In this document: in pieces, positions 43,139-51,553 of the stretch | Layout: every line of letters begins with the position of its first letter | Numbering within the stretch: position 1 is the stretch's first letter | Assembly (NCBI RefSeq): GCF_900107735.1 | Contig: NZ_FNQV01000015.1 | Span: forward strand, 1-58,303 | Reading direction: 5' to 3' | DNA: 58,303 nt | Source of the DNA: Bowdeniella nasicola | GTDB lineage: Bacteria > Actinomycetota > Actinomycetes > Actinomycetales > Actinomycetaceae | The notes under the pieces: generated by a model | The model's input: only the letters and a program-made list of their open reading frames with translations | Database searches by the model: none | Told to the model about the DNA's origin: nothing | Translations under genes and position numbers: made by a program

Positions 43139-44014
43139 ATGAACATCACCGTACCGCTGAAACGCCCGCGCGTCCCCCTCACGCGCGATCAGAGCGAGCG
43201 ATACCTGCGCACGCGGCTCGTGCCGGGGCTGGGGGAGGAGGGCCAGGAGCGGCTGCTCGCGGCGCGCGTGCTCGTCGTCGGGGCGGGTGGGCTCGGCTCG
43301 CCGGTGCTGCTCTACCTCGCGGCGGCGGGCATCGGGCACATCACGATCGCCGACGCGGACGCCGTGGAGGCAACGAACCTGCAGCGCCAAATCGTGCACT
43401 CGCGCGCGGGGGTAGGGACGGCCAAGACCGCGTCTGCGGCCGCGCGGATTCGCGGGCTCAACGCCGACGTTGAGGTGCGCGAGCGAGGATTTGTCACCGC
43501 GGCCGATGTGGCGGCTGAGGTGGCGGACCACGACCTCGTGCTGGAATGCTCCGATACCTTCGACACCAAGTTTTTGGTTGCCGATGCGTGCGCGGCGGCG
43601 GGGGTGCCACTCGTGTGGGGCACCATTGTGGCGACGACGTTCCAGGTGGGGGCGTTTTGGTCCGCGCCGCCCGCGGGCGTTCCCGCCTGTAGCCTGCGCG
43701 ACCTGTATCCGGCGGCGCCGCCCGCGGGCTCGACGCCGTCCTCTGCCGAGGTCGGCGTGCTGGGGGCCGCGTGCGGCCAGGCCGGCAGTGCCATGGCAAC
43801 CGAGGCGATCAAGCTCATCGCAGGCTTCGGCGAGCCGCTGCTCGGCCGAATCCTCATCGCGGACGTCGCCGCCGCGAGGTGGAATACGGTGGAGTACGTG
43901 GCCGCGGTGCGCCGCGAGAGCGCGGAGCGGGCGCGGGCCGCACAGATTTTGGCGGACGACCAGCCCGCGATGCCCGATGACGATCTAGGGGAAGGCCGAC
44001 ATGATCACGATTGA
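43139..44014 (+). CDS. moeB: MoeB/ThiF-like adenylyltransferase
   Basis: 291-residue E1-like enzyme that adenylates the C-terminus of MoaD. The ATP loop is VLVVGAGGLGSPVLLYL and the DADAVEATNLQRQIVHS segment gives the Arg and Asp that bind ATP. VLECSDTFDTKFLVADAC and GTIVATTFQVG follow. It lacks the C-terminal rhodanese domain of many actinobacterial versions and also the paired CxxC zinc ligands of E. coli MoeB, keeping only single cysteines. First gene of a plus-strand run; overlaps moeA by 14 bases. Confidence 0.88.
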   Translation: MNITVPLKRPRVPLTRDQSERYLRTRLVPGLGEEGQERLLAARVLVVGAGGLGSPVLLYLAAAGIGHITIADADAVEATNLQRQIVHSRAGVGTAKTASAAARIRGLNADVEVRERGFVTAADVAAEVADHDLVLECSDTFDTKFLVADACAAAGVPLVWGTIVATTFQVGAFWSAPPAGVPACSLRDLYPAAPPAGSTPSSAEVGVLGAACGQAGSAMATEAIKLIAGFGEPLLGRILIADVAAARWNTVEYVAAVRRESAERARAAQILADDQPAMPDDDLGEGRHDHD

Positions 44015-45260
44015 GGACCACCTCAGCCAGGTGCTGGCGGGGGCGCGGCCGCTGGCCACAGTGACGTTGCCGATCGCGCAGTGCCACGGGCTCGTGCTCG
44101 CGCACGATTGCGCCGCGAAGCTCGCGGTGCCGCCGTTTACTAACTCCGCGATGGACGGTTTCGCCGTCATCGCCGCCGACGTCGCACAGGCGAGCGCGGA
44201 CCAGCCGGTGCGCCTGGCCGTAACCGCCGACATTCCCGCGGGCGCGGCGCCGCGCGAGCGGGTCACGCCCGGCACGGCGCAGCGCATCATGACGGGCGCG
44301 ATGCTGCCCGATGGGGCGGACGCCGTCGTACCCGTCGAACTTACGAACATTCCCGCCGGCCCGCACGAGCTGCCGGCCGAGATCGAGGTCTACGAGCCCG
44401 TTGCCGCCCGCCGCCACGTGCGCAACGCGGGCGACGACGTGGCGCTCGGCGCCCAAATCGTTGCGGCCGGGACAAAGCTCTCGGCGGCCGCGCTGTCCTC
44501 ACTCGTCTCCGTCGGATACGGCGAACTCGAGGTCTACCGGCGGCCGCGCGTGGCCGTCCTCGCGACGGGCGAGGAACTCGCCGAACCTGGCGAGGTGCCG
44601 GCGCCCGGGCACATCCCGGACTCGAACACGACGCTCGTACAGGGCCTGCTGCGCGAAGCGGACTGCGAGATTGCCGAGGTCGCCCGCACCGGGGACACCC
44701 CGGCCGAACTCCTCGCGGCGCTGCGCCAGGCCGCGGCGGGCGCGGACCTCGTCATCACGACGGGCGGCGTCTCGGCCGGCGCCTATGACGTCGTGAAGGA
44801 AGCCACCTCCGGCGCGGGAATCACGTTCTCCAAGGTTGCGATGCAGCCCGGCAAGCCGCAGGGGCACGGCCTCATCGAGGCCGAGGGCGGCCGCAGCGTG
44901 CCGATGCTGTGCCTGCCCGGCAACCCCGTCTCGGTGTTCGTTTCCTTCCACATGTTCGCCCGTCCCGTCCTCGCGCTGCTCGCGGGCCAGCCGATGGAGG
45001 ACGCCGTCGCGATCCATCCGCGGCGGATGGCAACGACGAGCCTCGGCTGGAAGTCCCCGCCCGGCCGGCGCCAGCTCGCGCCCGTGCGGCTCAGTGAGGC
45101 CGAGCGCCCCGGCGACCTTCCAACGATCATCCCCACGCATCGCCTCGGCTCCGGCTCGCACCTCGTCGCCTCGCTGCACAAGGCCAACGCGCTGGCGATC
45201 GTGCCGGAGGAGACGGACGACGTCGGGCCGTGGGACGTGTTGGAGGTCATCGAGCTATGA
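44001..45260 (+). CDS. moeA: Molybdopterin molybdenumtransferase
   Basis: 419-residue enzyme that inserts molybdate into adenylylated molybdopterin. FTNSAMDGFAV and ITGA-like IMTGAMLPDGADAVVPVE are signature sequences. The central domain carries STGxEL-like ATGEELAEPGEV, VSDSN-like IPDSNT, and VITTGGVSAGAYDVVKEA, followed by AMQPGKPQGHG and LPGNPVSVFVSF. All main motifs are intact. Starts inside moeB and overlaps moaC by ATGA. Confidence 0.95.
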   Translation: MITIEDHLSQVLAGARPLATVTLPIAQCHGLVLAHDCAAKLAVPPFTNSAMDGFAVIAADVAQASADQPVRLAVTADIPAGAAPRERVTPGTAQRIMTGAMLPDGADAVVPVELTNIPAGPHELPAEIEVYEPVAARRHVRNAGDDVALGAQIVAAGTKLSAAALSSLVSVGYGELEVYRRPRVAVLATGEELAEPGEVPAPGHIPDSNTTLVQGLLREADCEIAEVARTGDTPAELLAALRQAAAGADLVITTGGVSAGAYDVVKEATSGAGITFSKVAMQPGKPQGHGLIEAEGGRSVPMLCLPGNPVSVFVSFHMFARPVLALLAGQPMEDAVAIHPRRMATTSLGWKSPPGRRQLAPVRLSEAERPGDLPTIIPTHRLGSGSHLVASLHKANALAIVPEETDDVGPWDVLEVIEL

Positions 45261-45736
45261 ACTTCACGCATCTGAACGACGCAGGCGCGGCCTACATGGT
45301 CGACGTCACCGCCAAGCAGCCGACGGTTCGCGAAGCGAGCGCCGCGGGAGAGGTGACCGCCTCGCCCGAGGTGCTGGCCGCGCTGCGCGAGGGGCGCGTG
45401 CCCAAGGGCGACGTCCTCGCCGTCGCCCGGATCGCCGGGATCGCCGCCGCCAAGCGGGTGCCCGAGCTGCTGCCACTCGCCCACACCATTGGGGTGCACG
45501 GCTGCGAGGTCGGCGTCGAACTCGCCGAGGATCGCGTCCTCGTGACCGCGACGGTGCGCACGGCCGACCGCACGGGCGTGGAGATGGAGGCGCTGACGGC
45601 CGTGACGGTGGCGGCGCTCGCGATCGTCGACATGGTCAAGGGCGTTGACCGCTCCGCCGCGATCACCAACTGCCGCGTGACACGCAAATCCGGCGGTCGC
45701 TCGGGCGATTGGGTGCGCCCCGGCGAAAGCGAGTGA
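45257..45736 (+). CDS. moaC: Cyclic pyranopterin monophosphate synthase
   Basis: 159-residue enzyme acting with MoaA to form cyclic pyranopterin monophosphate. FTHLNDAGAAYMVDVTAKQP, RIAGIAAAKRVPELLPLAH, and GVEMEALTAVTVAALAIVDM followed by VKGVDRS are diagnostic; a Lys in KGVD is catalytic. ATGA overlap with moeA fixes the start at 45257. Length is normal. Confidence 0.95.
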   Translation: MNFTHLNDAGAAYMVDVTAKQPTVREASAAGEVTASPEVLAALREGRVPKGDVLAVARIAGIAAAKRVPELLPLAHTIGVHGCEVGVELAEDRVLVTATVRTADRTGVEMEALTAVTVAALAIVDMVKGVDRSAAITNCRVTRKSGGRSGDWVRPGESE

Positions 45737-45742
45737 ACGGCC

Positions 45743-46345
45743 GTGCCTAGGGCGCGGCTGCACGCCATCATTCTCGGCGGAGGCACTGCCCGCCGGCTCG
45801 GGGGCGTGTCCAAACCCGACGTCAACTACCGCGGGCGACGCCTGCTCGACCACGTCCTCGACTCGCTCGGCGAGGCCGTCACCGGCCGAATCGTCGTCGT
45901 CGCGCCCGAGACCGTCGCGGTGCCGGACGGCGTCGCGCGCACTCTGGAGGAGCCGCCCTTCGGTGGGCCGGTCGCGGGCATTGCTGCGGGTCTCGCGCAG
46001 CTCGCGGCGGCGGTGCCCGCGACGCTGGATGATGACCTCGTCGCGATCCTGACGTGCGATGCGCCGGCCGCCGGTCGAGCGCTGCCTACCCTCCGCTCCG
46101 CACTCACGAGTGAGCCGAGTAGGCACGACTGTGCGATCGGGCGCGATACCGCCGGGCGCGAGCAGTACCTCCTCGGCGTCTACCGCATCGCGGCGCTACA
46201 GCGCCGCATCGAGGAGTGGGGACCGAGCGAGCTCGCGGGCGCACCGGTATGGAAGTTTATTTCCGCGCTGGATATCGCCGTCGTCGACCTACCCGCCGAG
46301 CTTACGCGTGATATCGATACCCCCGAGGACCTGCGCCCCAATTAG
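45743..46345 (+). CDS. mobA: MobA-like nucleotidyltransferase
   Basis: 200-residue protein of the MobA group, which adds GMP to molybdopterin. The N-terminal nucleotide-binding loop is AIILGGGTARRLGGVSKPDV. The metal-binding LTCDAPAAGRALPTLR and the C-terminal VVDLPAELTRDIDTPEDL also fit. The loop has SKPD rather than the common DKxx, so the match is slightly divergent. GTG at 45743 is the chosen start. Last gene of the plus-strand moeB run. Confidence 0.85.
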   Translation: MPRARLHAIILGGGTARRLGGVSKPDVNYRGRRLLDHVLDSLGEAVTGRIVVVAPETVAVPDGVARTLEEPPFGGPVAGIAAGLAQLAAAVPATLDDDLVAILTCDAPAAGRALPTLRSALTSEPSRHDCAIGRDTAGREQYLLGVYRIAALQRRIEEWGPSELAGAPVWKFISALDIAVVDLPAELTRDIDTPEDLRPN

Positions 46346-46365
46346 CCCCTGTGAATAGATCGGGC

Positions 46366-47307
46366 CTAACCGCGATCGAGCCAGGAGGCGGGCGGTAGCG
46401 AGGACCCAAAGGGGTTATTCATGCGGGCCTGGCAGGCCGGGCAGAATTCACCGGCGCCGGCAAACGTGGCGCCGCAGCGAGCACACCGGCTCAGCGTCAA
46501 TTCTTCGAGGACCTCGACCTCGCTCTCCGAGTCCTCCTCCAAAGTGGCGTGGTGCTCGCGACTAAAAATCGCATTCCACGCAAGGGTGCCGCTGCTCGAA
46601 AGCGCTGTGACGGGGCACAGCGAGATGCACGTGCCGCAACCGATGCAGCCGCGCGCGTCGTAGGTGAGGTCGAGGCGAGCAGCTTCCTCGTGCGCGCGTG
46701 GGTGCGCGGGCGCCCGCGGAGGTTGAAGAGCGAGGACCTGGGTCGGGCAGGCCTTCACGCAGGTGCCGCAGGCGATGCAGCCGGTGGCGGCCAGGTCCAG
46801 CGCGGGGGAGGGCGCATCCCCCTCGCGGCTCCGCAGCTGCCAGATCTGCTCCACGAGCTCGGCCGTGCTGCGGGTGTGCGGGGTCTCATCTGTGGCTGCG
46901 ACTCGCAGCAGAGAACGCCGCGAGCGTGGCATCGCGCGTGCATCGAGTATCTCAACGCTCCCGCGTGAGCGCACCCGCGAACGCAGCGAACGCCCAGGCT
47001 CGTCGGGCGCAACAACCTGCGGCGCCGTTGCGGGCTCCCACGCCGAGCAAATCTCAGCGATGAGTGCGGGGAGCTCGACGTCGTGGGTGAAGACGATCCG
47101 CAGGTGCGGCGTCGCCAGCAGTTCGAGCCAGGTGCGCTCATCGATCTCACGCGGACCGCCGGGAATTGCCACAGCGATCACGTCAGCACGCGGCTGCTCC
47201 GCGCGCGTTGGCGGTGTCTGCAGCGCCGACTCGTCGACGAACCAGACGTGCGTGACCTCGGCGAGCTCGCCCGCCCAGCGCGCCAGCGAGGCCAACGGCC
47301 CGCTCAT
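46366..47307 (-). CDS. 4Fe-4S ferredoxin-type protein with zinc ribbon
   Basis: 313-residue protein. Residues 1-165 form a domain I do not recognise. Two ferredoxin-type clusters follow: CIACGTCVKACPTQVL and CIGCGTCISLCPVTAL. A C-terminal zinc ribbon is CARCGATFAGAGEFCPAC. No signal peptide or membrane segment is seen, so it is cytoplasmic. It overlaps the TorD-like gene by ATGA and is likely made with it. The pair suggests assembly or electron supply for a molybdoenzyme of the DMSO reductase or formate dehydrogenase type, which is not encoded in this window. Confidence 0.8.
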   Translation of the reverse strand: MSGPLASLARWAGELAEVTHVWFVDESALQTPPTRAEQPRADVIAVAIPGGPREIDERTWLELLATPHLRIVFTHDVELPALIAEICSAWEPATAPQVVAPDEPGRSLRSRVRSRGSVEILDARAMPRSRRSLLRVAATDETPHTRSTAELVEQIWQLRSREGDAPSPALDLAATGCIACGTCVKACPTQVLALQPPRAPAHPRAHEEAARLDLTYDARGCIGCGTCISLCPVTALSSSGTLAWNAIFSREHHATLEEDSESEVEVLEELTLSRCARCGATFAGAGEFCPACQARMNNPFGSSLPPASWLDRG

Positions 47308-47957
47308 AGCGCGGCGGCGGCGATCGTCTGCGCTCCGAGGCCAGCGATGCCGCGGTGGTAGTGCGTCGTGGCGGTCTCGCTAAACCGCGCGAAATATCGC
47401 GGGAGCCACTGGCCAGCGTGCTCCGCCAAAAAGGCGCCGTAGGCCGCCAAGAAGCGCTGCGCACTCTCACCGCGATCGATGCACTCCAGGGCCTCGGATA
47501 GGAGGTAGGCGAGGAATTCCGCTTCGATCGCGACGTGGTCCTCGGGAACCTTCATGAGCAGCTTGGATTGCAGGCCGAACTCGCGGTAGGCGGCCCGCAC
47601 CTGCCTCGTCTCCTCGTCAAAGACGAGCCCCTCGCGCGAGCGATGGACCGATTCCCACGGCGATGGGTCGACCGGGCCCGGCCCGCTCATCAAGCGTTGG
47701 TGGGCGAGGCGCAGCTCGGATTCGGTTTCGTCCGTGGCGGCGAGTGCCGCGCTCATCCCGAGCTCGTGGCAGGCCGCCTCGAAATGCGGGCCTTTGAGCG
47801 GCCATTCGGCGAGCTGATGGGGATCGCGCAGGGCGCTGAGCGTCTGCGGGTTCAAGGTGGTGGCAAACGCTGCGGAGATGACCGTCCATGCGATGGCGCG
47901 GTCGGTAATATCGGCGGCATCGATCGCCGCGAAGTCCCGTTCCGCCGCCTCACTCAT
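47304..47957 (-). CDS. TorD-like molybdoenzyme chaperone
   Basis: 217-residue all-helical protein of the TorD/DmsD superfamily. These chaperones bind the catalytic subunit of DMSO-reductase-type enzymes, protect the Tat signal and help insert the cofactor. RLMSGPGPVDPSPWESVHRS matches the family's conserved G-P-G...P-P-x-S-V-Y block, with Trp and His variants. EDHVAIEAEFLAYLLSEAL also fits. Start 47957 lies within the end of mog. The enzyme it serves is not in the window. Confidence 0.8.
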   Translation of the reverse strand: MSEAAERDFAAIDAADITDRAIAWTVISAAFATTLNPQTLSALRDPHQLAEWPLKGPHFEAACHELGMSAALAATDETESELRLAHQRLMSGPGPVDPSPWESVHRSREGLVFDEETRQVRAAYREFGLQSKLLMKVPEDHVAIEAEFLAYLLSEALECIDRGESAQRFLAAYGAFLAEHAGQWLPRYFARFSETATTHYHRGIAGLGAQTIAAAAL

Positions 47958-48492
47958 CGGCGCTCTCCACCTCGTGCGTACGGCCCGAAAGCTGCCCCAG
48001 GATGTGGCCAATGAGCGGGCCGATAATCGCCAGTGCGTCTTCCACGCCGCCCGTGGAGCCGGGCGCGTTCACGATGAGCGCGCCGCGATCCCCGCGTGCG
48101 CTGACCCCGACGAGCCCGCGGGAAAGCGTCGCGAGGGGCGTCGCGGCTAACCCCGCAAGCCGAATCTGTTGGGCGAGGCCATCGAGGCTGAGCGCAATGA
48201 AGGGCTCGGTCGCCTCTGGGGTGTTATCGCGCGGCGTGATGCCCGTGCCACCCGTCGTGACGATGACGCGGGCTCCCGCATCCAGCGCCTCTTGCAGCGC
48301 GGAGCGGATGTAGTCAATGTCGTCGGGAACGACGACGGGATGCGCGACCTCGACGCCAAACTCGGCGAGGCGGGCGAGAGCGAGTGGGCCGGAGCGGTCC
48401 TCGGCTTCACCGCGGGAACAGCGGTCGGAGACGGTGATGACGGCGCCGAGAACGGGCGCTTTCAACTTCTCTGGCACGTGCGTTTCGGTCAT
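47950..48492 (-). CDS. mog: Molybdopterin adenylyltransferase (Mog/MoaB type)
   Basis: 180-residue enzyme that adenylates molybdopterin before molybdenum insertion. VITVSDRCSRGEAEDRSGP, VIVTTGGTGITPRDNTPEAT and APGSTGGVEDALAIIGPLI are the family blocks with the catalytic Asp residues. Start ATG 48492 lies six bases after TAGTGT. It begins the minus-strand mog-torD-ferredoxin operon, and is divergent from the DUF6457 gene. Confidence 0.93.
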   Translation of the reverse strand: MTETHVPEKLKAPVLGAVITVSDRCSRGEAEDRSGPLALARLAEFGVEVAHPVVVPDDIDYIRSALQEALDAGARVIVTTGGTGITPRDNTPEATEPFIALSLDGLAQQIRLAGLAATPLATLSRGLVGVSARGDRGALIVNAPGSTGGVEDALAIIGPLIGHILGQLSGRTHEVESADE

Positions 48493-48498
48493 ACCGCC

Positions 48499-48504
48499 AC
48501 ACTA
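48499..48504 (-). promoter_or_regulatory. Leaderless-type -10 element
   Basis: TAGTGT on the minus strand, six bases before the mog ATG at 48492. Confidence 0.6.
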
Positions 48505-48526
48505 CGCTGGATCGCCGAAACGGCGA

Positions 48527-48532
48527 TATTGT
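48527..48532 (+). promoter_or_regulatory. Leaderless-type -10 element
   Basis: TATTGT, six bases before the ATG at 48539. The next base pairs toward mog hold the opposing -10 element, 22 bases away. Confidence 0.6.
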
Positions 48533-48538
48533 GGGCGC

Positions 48539-48874
48539 ATGGCGAAAATGAGCGAAGAAGAAAAGATGGCCGTCATGCATGCGTGGCTCGACGACGTGTG
48601 CACGACCCTCGACCTGGACCGTGCCGTCCTCGACCACGTCACGCCGCAGATGCTCGATCTCATTCGCATCGTCGCCCACGGACCCTCGCGCCCGGGTGCC
48701 CCGATGACGGCCCTGCTCGTCGGCCTCGATGCCGGAATCCGCTACGGCCGCGCGGAAGCTGATGCGACAGGAGAGGGTGGCGCCGCCGATCCGAACCTGG
48801 CTCTCGCCGCGCTTATCCGCGACGACATCGACGCCGTGACCGCCCTCGTCTCCGCCCAGGAGCATGACGCCTGA
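48539..48874 (+). CDS. DUF6457-domain protein
   Basis: 111-residue protein matching DUF6457, a small helical domain found next to or fused with molybdopterin guanylyltransferase genes in actinobacteria. LDDVCTTLDL...VTPQMLDLIRIVAHGPSRPG and PMTALLVGLDAGI are typical. The function is unknown, but context supports a role in cofactor handling. TATTGT lies six bases before the ATG. The end overlaps a 55-codon frame that starts at 48864. Confidence 0.8.
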   Translation: MAKMSEEEKMAVMHAWLDDVCTTLDLDRAVLDHVTPQMLDLIRIVAHGPSRPGAPMTALLVGLDAGIRYGRAEADATGEGGAADPNLALAALIRDDIDAVTALVSAQEHDA

Positions 48875-49031
48875 GCCCCGCGCCCCGAGCACCATCGAAG
48901 CGAGCACGGGCCACGCGCTCGTCCTGCTGCACCTGCAGGCAGATGTTCCGACGTTCTTGGAAATTGCTCCGACGACGAGCACGCCGGCACGGCTGCCCGC
49001 GCCCGCCGAGGTGGAGTTCTACCCCCGCTAG
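48864..49031 (+). CDS. Short unassigned frame after DUF6457
   Basis: 55 codons, overlapping the end of the DUF6457 gene by 11 bases. Its stop forms the four-base CTAG shared with the convergent transporter gene, the same junction seen at six other convergent pairs here, which mildly supports it. The sequence HALVLLHLQADVPTFLEIAP has no family I know. The ribosome-binding site is poor (AGGAG one base from ATG). It could be the end of a longer ancestral molybdenum-related protein. Confidence 0.35.
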   Translation: MTPEPRAPSTIEASTGHALVLLHLQADVPTFLEIAPTTSTPARLPAPAEVEFYPR

Positions 49032-50023
49032 AGGTCGAAGCTCTTCGCGACGCCGATGAGCACGGCCCCAATCCCGAGCGCGATCGCGCCGGCGAAAATC
49101 GCGCGGCGCTCGCGGCCGGTCTTCGGCTCCTTCAGCCAGTACAGGGCGCCAAGGGTGGAGATGACGACGCCGAGCTGGGAGAGCGGGAAGGCCGTCGCAA
49201 CGCCGATGTTTTCGTTGTTCCACACGAGCTGGGCGACGGCCGAAAGCCACAGCGCCCCGAGCACCACGAAGGCGGCGAACTTTCGGCTCGCCAGGTCGGT
49301 CCGCCAAGGGCGTGGGCGTGCGCCGAGCGGATGCAGGTGATCTCCACCGAGCGCCACCGCGTGCGCGAATCGCGATCCGGGCAGCAGCATCCGCACCGGA
49401 GCATCGCCCACCCGCGCCGCGGTGAAAAGCGCGCAGCCCGTGAACATTCCGAGCGCCTGCGGCGCGATCGTCCCAAAGCCCGACACCTCGCCGACCCGCA
49501 GCATCGCCGGATACGTAATGAAGCAGGCGCTCGCGAGCAGCACCGCCGGCAGGCCGTAGCGCAACGGGATGACGGGGTAGTCGGCAGCGTCCCCGACGCG
49601 CTCGCTGCGGCGGTCTTCCCAACTGATCGCGGCCGTACCCGCCGTGATGACGATGAGCGCAAGACCGCCAAAGACCTTCGCGAGGGTGGTTGCCCATTCG
49701 CCATAGCCAATGACGCCAAACAGCGCGAGGCCCACGAGCTGGATCCCCGTCGTTAGCGGTAATGCCCGCGAGACCCCGATCGCCTTGAACGCCCACAGGA
49801 TGTAGTACAGCCCGGCCGAAATCAGCAGGCCCGAGGCGTAGGCGAGCGCCGCATCCGGCAGCGAGATCTCGGGCCGAAGCACGGCGAAGACGATGGCCGA
49901 CAGGGCGAGCGCCCCCGTCGACATCCCCATGAGCTGTTGGCGCAGATTGCCACCAACCCACGGCGTCAGCAGATTCGTAATGCCCCAGATCAGGGAAGGA
50001 AGTAGCGCGAGGACGAATGTCAC
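49028..50023 (-). CDS. GlcU/RhaT-type sugar transporter (GRP family)
   Basis: 331-residue membrane protein with about ten predicted helices and the glucose/ribose uptake family pattern: LLPSLIWGITNLLTPWVGG at the start, SGLLISAGLYYILWAFKAIG, TTGIQLVGLALFGVIGYGEW and FPLSQLGVVISTLGALYWLKE. These carriers import sugars with protons. The GTG at 50023 follows TACAAT by six bases. It lies beside a sugar ABC transporter locus on the same strand, separated by a hairpin. Confidence 0.85.
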   Translation of the reverse strand: MTFVLALLPSLIWGITNLLTPWVGGNLRQQLMGMSTGALALSAIVFAVLRPEISLPDAALAYASGLLISAGLYYILWAFKAIGVSRALPLTTGIQLVGLALFGVIGYGEWATTLAKVFGGLALIVITAGTAAISWEDRRSERVGDAADYPVIPLRYGLPAVLLASACFITYPAMLRVGEVSGFGTIAPQALGMFTGCALFTAARVGDAPVRMLLPGSRFAHAVALGGDHLHPLGARPRPWRTDLASRKFAAFVVLGALWLSAVAQLVWNNENIGVATAFPLSQLGVVISTLGALYWLKEPKTGRERRAIFAGAIALGIGAVLIGVAKSFDL

Positions 50024-50029
50024 GCCCCC

Positions 50030-50035
50030 ATTGTA
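50030..50035 (-). promoter_or_regulatory. Leaderless-type -10 element
   Basis: TACAAT on the minus strand, six bases before the GTG at 50023. Confidence 0.65.
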
Positions 50036-50046
50036 GGGAGCAACAA

Positions 50047-50089
50047 CGGCGGCGCGGACCCAGCGCCAGTGGCCGGGCCCGCGCCGCCG
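50047..50089 (-). terminator. Hairpin terminator after the sugar-binding-protein gene
   Basis: CGGCGGCGCGG (50047-50057) pairs with CCGCGCCGCCG (50079-50089). It lies 20 bases after the binding-protein stop and before the next promoter. Confidence 0.7.
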
Positions 50090-50108
50090 GAAGCGGTCGC
50101 GCGGAGCG

Positions 50109-51458
50109 CTACTTCATCGCCGCGTTGCCTTCCTCCTGCGCCTTCTTCAGCGCATCGGCAACGGGAATCGTGCCGAGGAACATCTCCTTGATCGTGTCGC
50201 CAAACGCCGTCATTCCGGCATTGACCTTCGCCCCGACGGGCGCCGGCAGCGTATCGCCCTCGGCGGCCTTCTGGAACTCAGAGATGTCGACGTTCTTTTC
50301 CTTCCAGAAGTTCTCGTATTCGCTCTGCGCATCGACGACGGCCGGAATGGCCGCGCCGGAGGAGGCGAGCGCGAGCTGGCCGTCCTTGGAGGCCAGCCAC
50401 TTCAGCACCTTGACGGTCGCGTCCTTGTTCTGCGTTGCCGCATTGCCAAGCGCCGCCACGGAGTGCACGACGGACTTGCGGCCCTCGGGGCCGGCGACCA
50501 TCGGAGCAATGCCCCATTCGAAGTCGGCGTTCTCGCTGATCGCCGGCAGCGAGTAGGGCCCGGACTGGAAGAGCGCGAGCTTGCCCTGGACGAACAGGTC
50601 GCGAGCCAGGTCACCGTTCTGGTTGGTGTCCGCGGCGCTCGGTGCCACGTGGTGCTTGTTGACGAGGTCGACGAGGTACTGGAAAGCCGCCACGCCCTGG
50701 GGGGAATCGAAGGCGAAGTCATCGCCGTCTTCCACCTGGAACTGCGCGCCGGCCTCACCAAGGAAGTTGAGGTAGATCGCCTGCAGGTCGGCCTGCGAGT
50801 TGAAGCCGAACTGGACGCGCGAATCGGCGTTGAAGCCGTCCTCACCGGCATGCTTGCCAGCGCCGTCCTTCGTCAGCTTCTTCGCGGCATCGAGCAGCGT
50901 GTCGCCCTCGCCACCATCGGGCGCCCAGGTGAGGTTCGCCGGATCGACGCCGGCTTCCTCGACGAGCGACTTGTTGTAGAACAGCGCGATGGAGTCCCAG
51001 ATCTGGGGCACGCCCCACAGCTTGCCGTCGCGCTCGTAGAGCGTCGCCGTCGATTCGATCCACGCGTCGTGATCATTGCCGACGACCTCGCCGATGTCGA
51101 GCAGGTTGCCGTTATCGGCAAGCAGCGCAAAGCTCGAGGAGTTCGTCCAGAAGATATCGGCCATGTCGCCGGACTGGATGTCGAGCGGCAGCTGCTCCCA
51201 GTACTGGCCCCACGGCACGACCTCGACGTTGACCTTGATGTCGGGATTGTGCGAGGTGAAGGCGTCGAAGGATTCCTTATAGGCCTTCGCGGCATTTTCG
51301 TCCCACAGCCGGAAGGTGACGGTCGTGGCGCCGGTGGAGCCTTCCTTCTCGGTGCTGGATGCGGTCGAGCCGCCAGAACCACCCGATCCCGGCGAGCACG
51401 CCGTGATCCCTAGTGCCAAGGCGGCGATACTTGCCGCAAAAACTCGAGAGGTACGCAT
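50109..51458 (-). CDS. Sugar ABC transporter substrate-binding lipoprotein
   Basis: 449-residue family 1 solute-binding protein. The signal peptide ends in ITAC, with Cys21 as lipid anchor, then a Gly/Ser linker. TVTFRLWDENAAKAYKESFD, WGQYWEQLPLDIQSGDMADI, ALFYNKSLVEEAGVDP and FVQGKLALFQSGPYSLPAI are family features. It delivers a sugar to the two permeases encoded upstream. GGAAGG precedes the ATG. Here the binding protein is the last gene, the reverse of the usual order, and a 95-base gap separates it from the permease. Confidence 0.9.
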   Translation of the reverse strand: MRTSRVFAASIAALALGITACSPGSGGSGGSTASSTEKEGSTGATTVTFRLWDENAAKAYKESFDAFTSHNPDIKVNVEVVPWGQYWEQLPLDIQSGDMADIFWTNSSSFALLADNGNLLDIGEVVGNDHDAWIESTATLYERDGKLWGVPQIWDSIALFYNKSLVEEAGVDPANLTWAPDGGEGDTLLDAAKKLTKDGAGKHAGEDGFNADSRVQFGFNSQADLQAIYLNFLGEAGAQFQVEDGDDFAFDSPQGVAAFQYLVDLVNKHHVAPSAADTNQNGDLARDLFVQGKLALFQSGPYSLPAISENADFEWGIAPMVAGPEGRKSVVHSVAALGNAATQNKDATVKVLKWLASKDGQLALASSGAAIPAVVDAQSEYENFWKEKNVDISEFQKAAEGDTLPAPVGAKVNAGMTAFGDTIKEMFLGTIPVADALKKAQEEGNAAMK

Positions 51459-51553
51459 CTATCAACCTTCCGTCGGGACAGTCCTTATTCGATCTTCTCC
51501 CACAACGCGCCATAAATGCGCCTCGGAACGGCAACGGTTTGACAACAATTGCG
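51459..51553 (-). promoter_or_regulatory. Leader of the binding-protein gene
   Basis: 95-base gap between the permease stop and the binding-protein ATG. It holds GGAAGG as ribosome-binding site and room for an internal promoter or processing site, which could raise binding-protein levels over the permeases. No clear terminator is seen. Confidence 0.35.
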
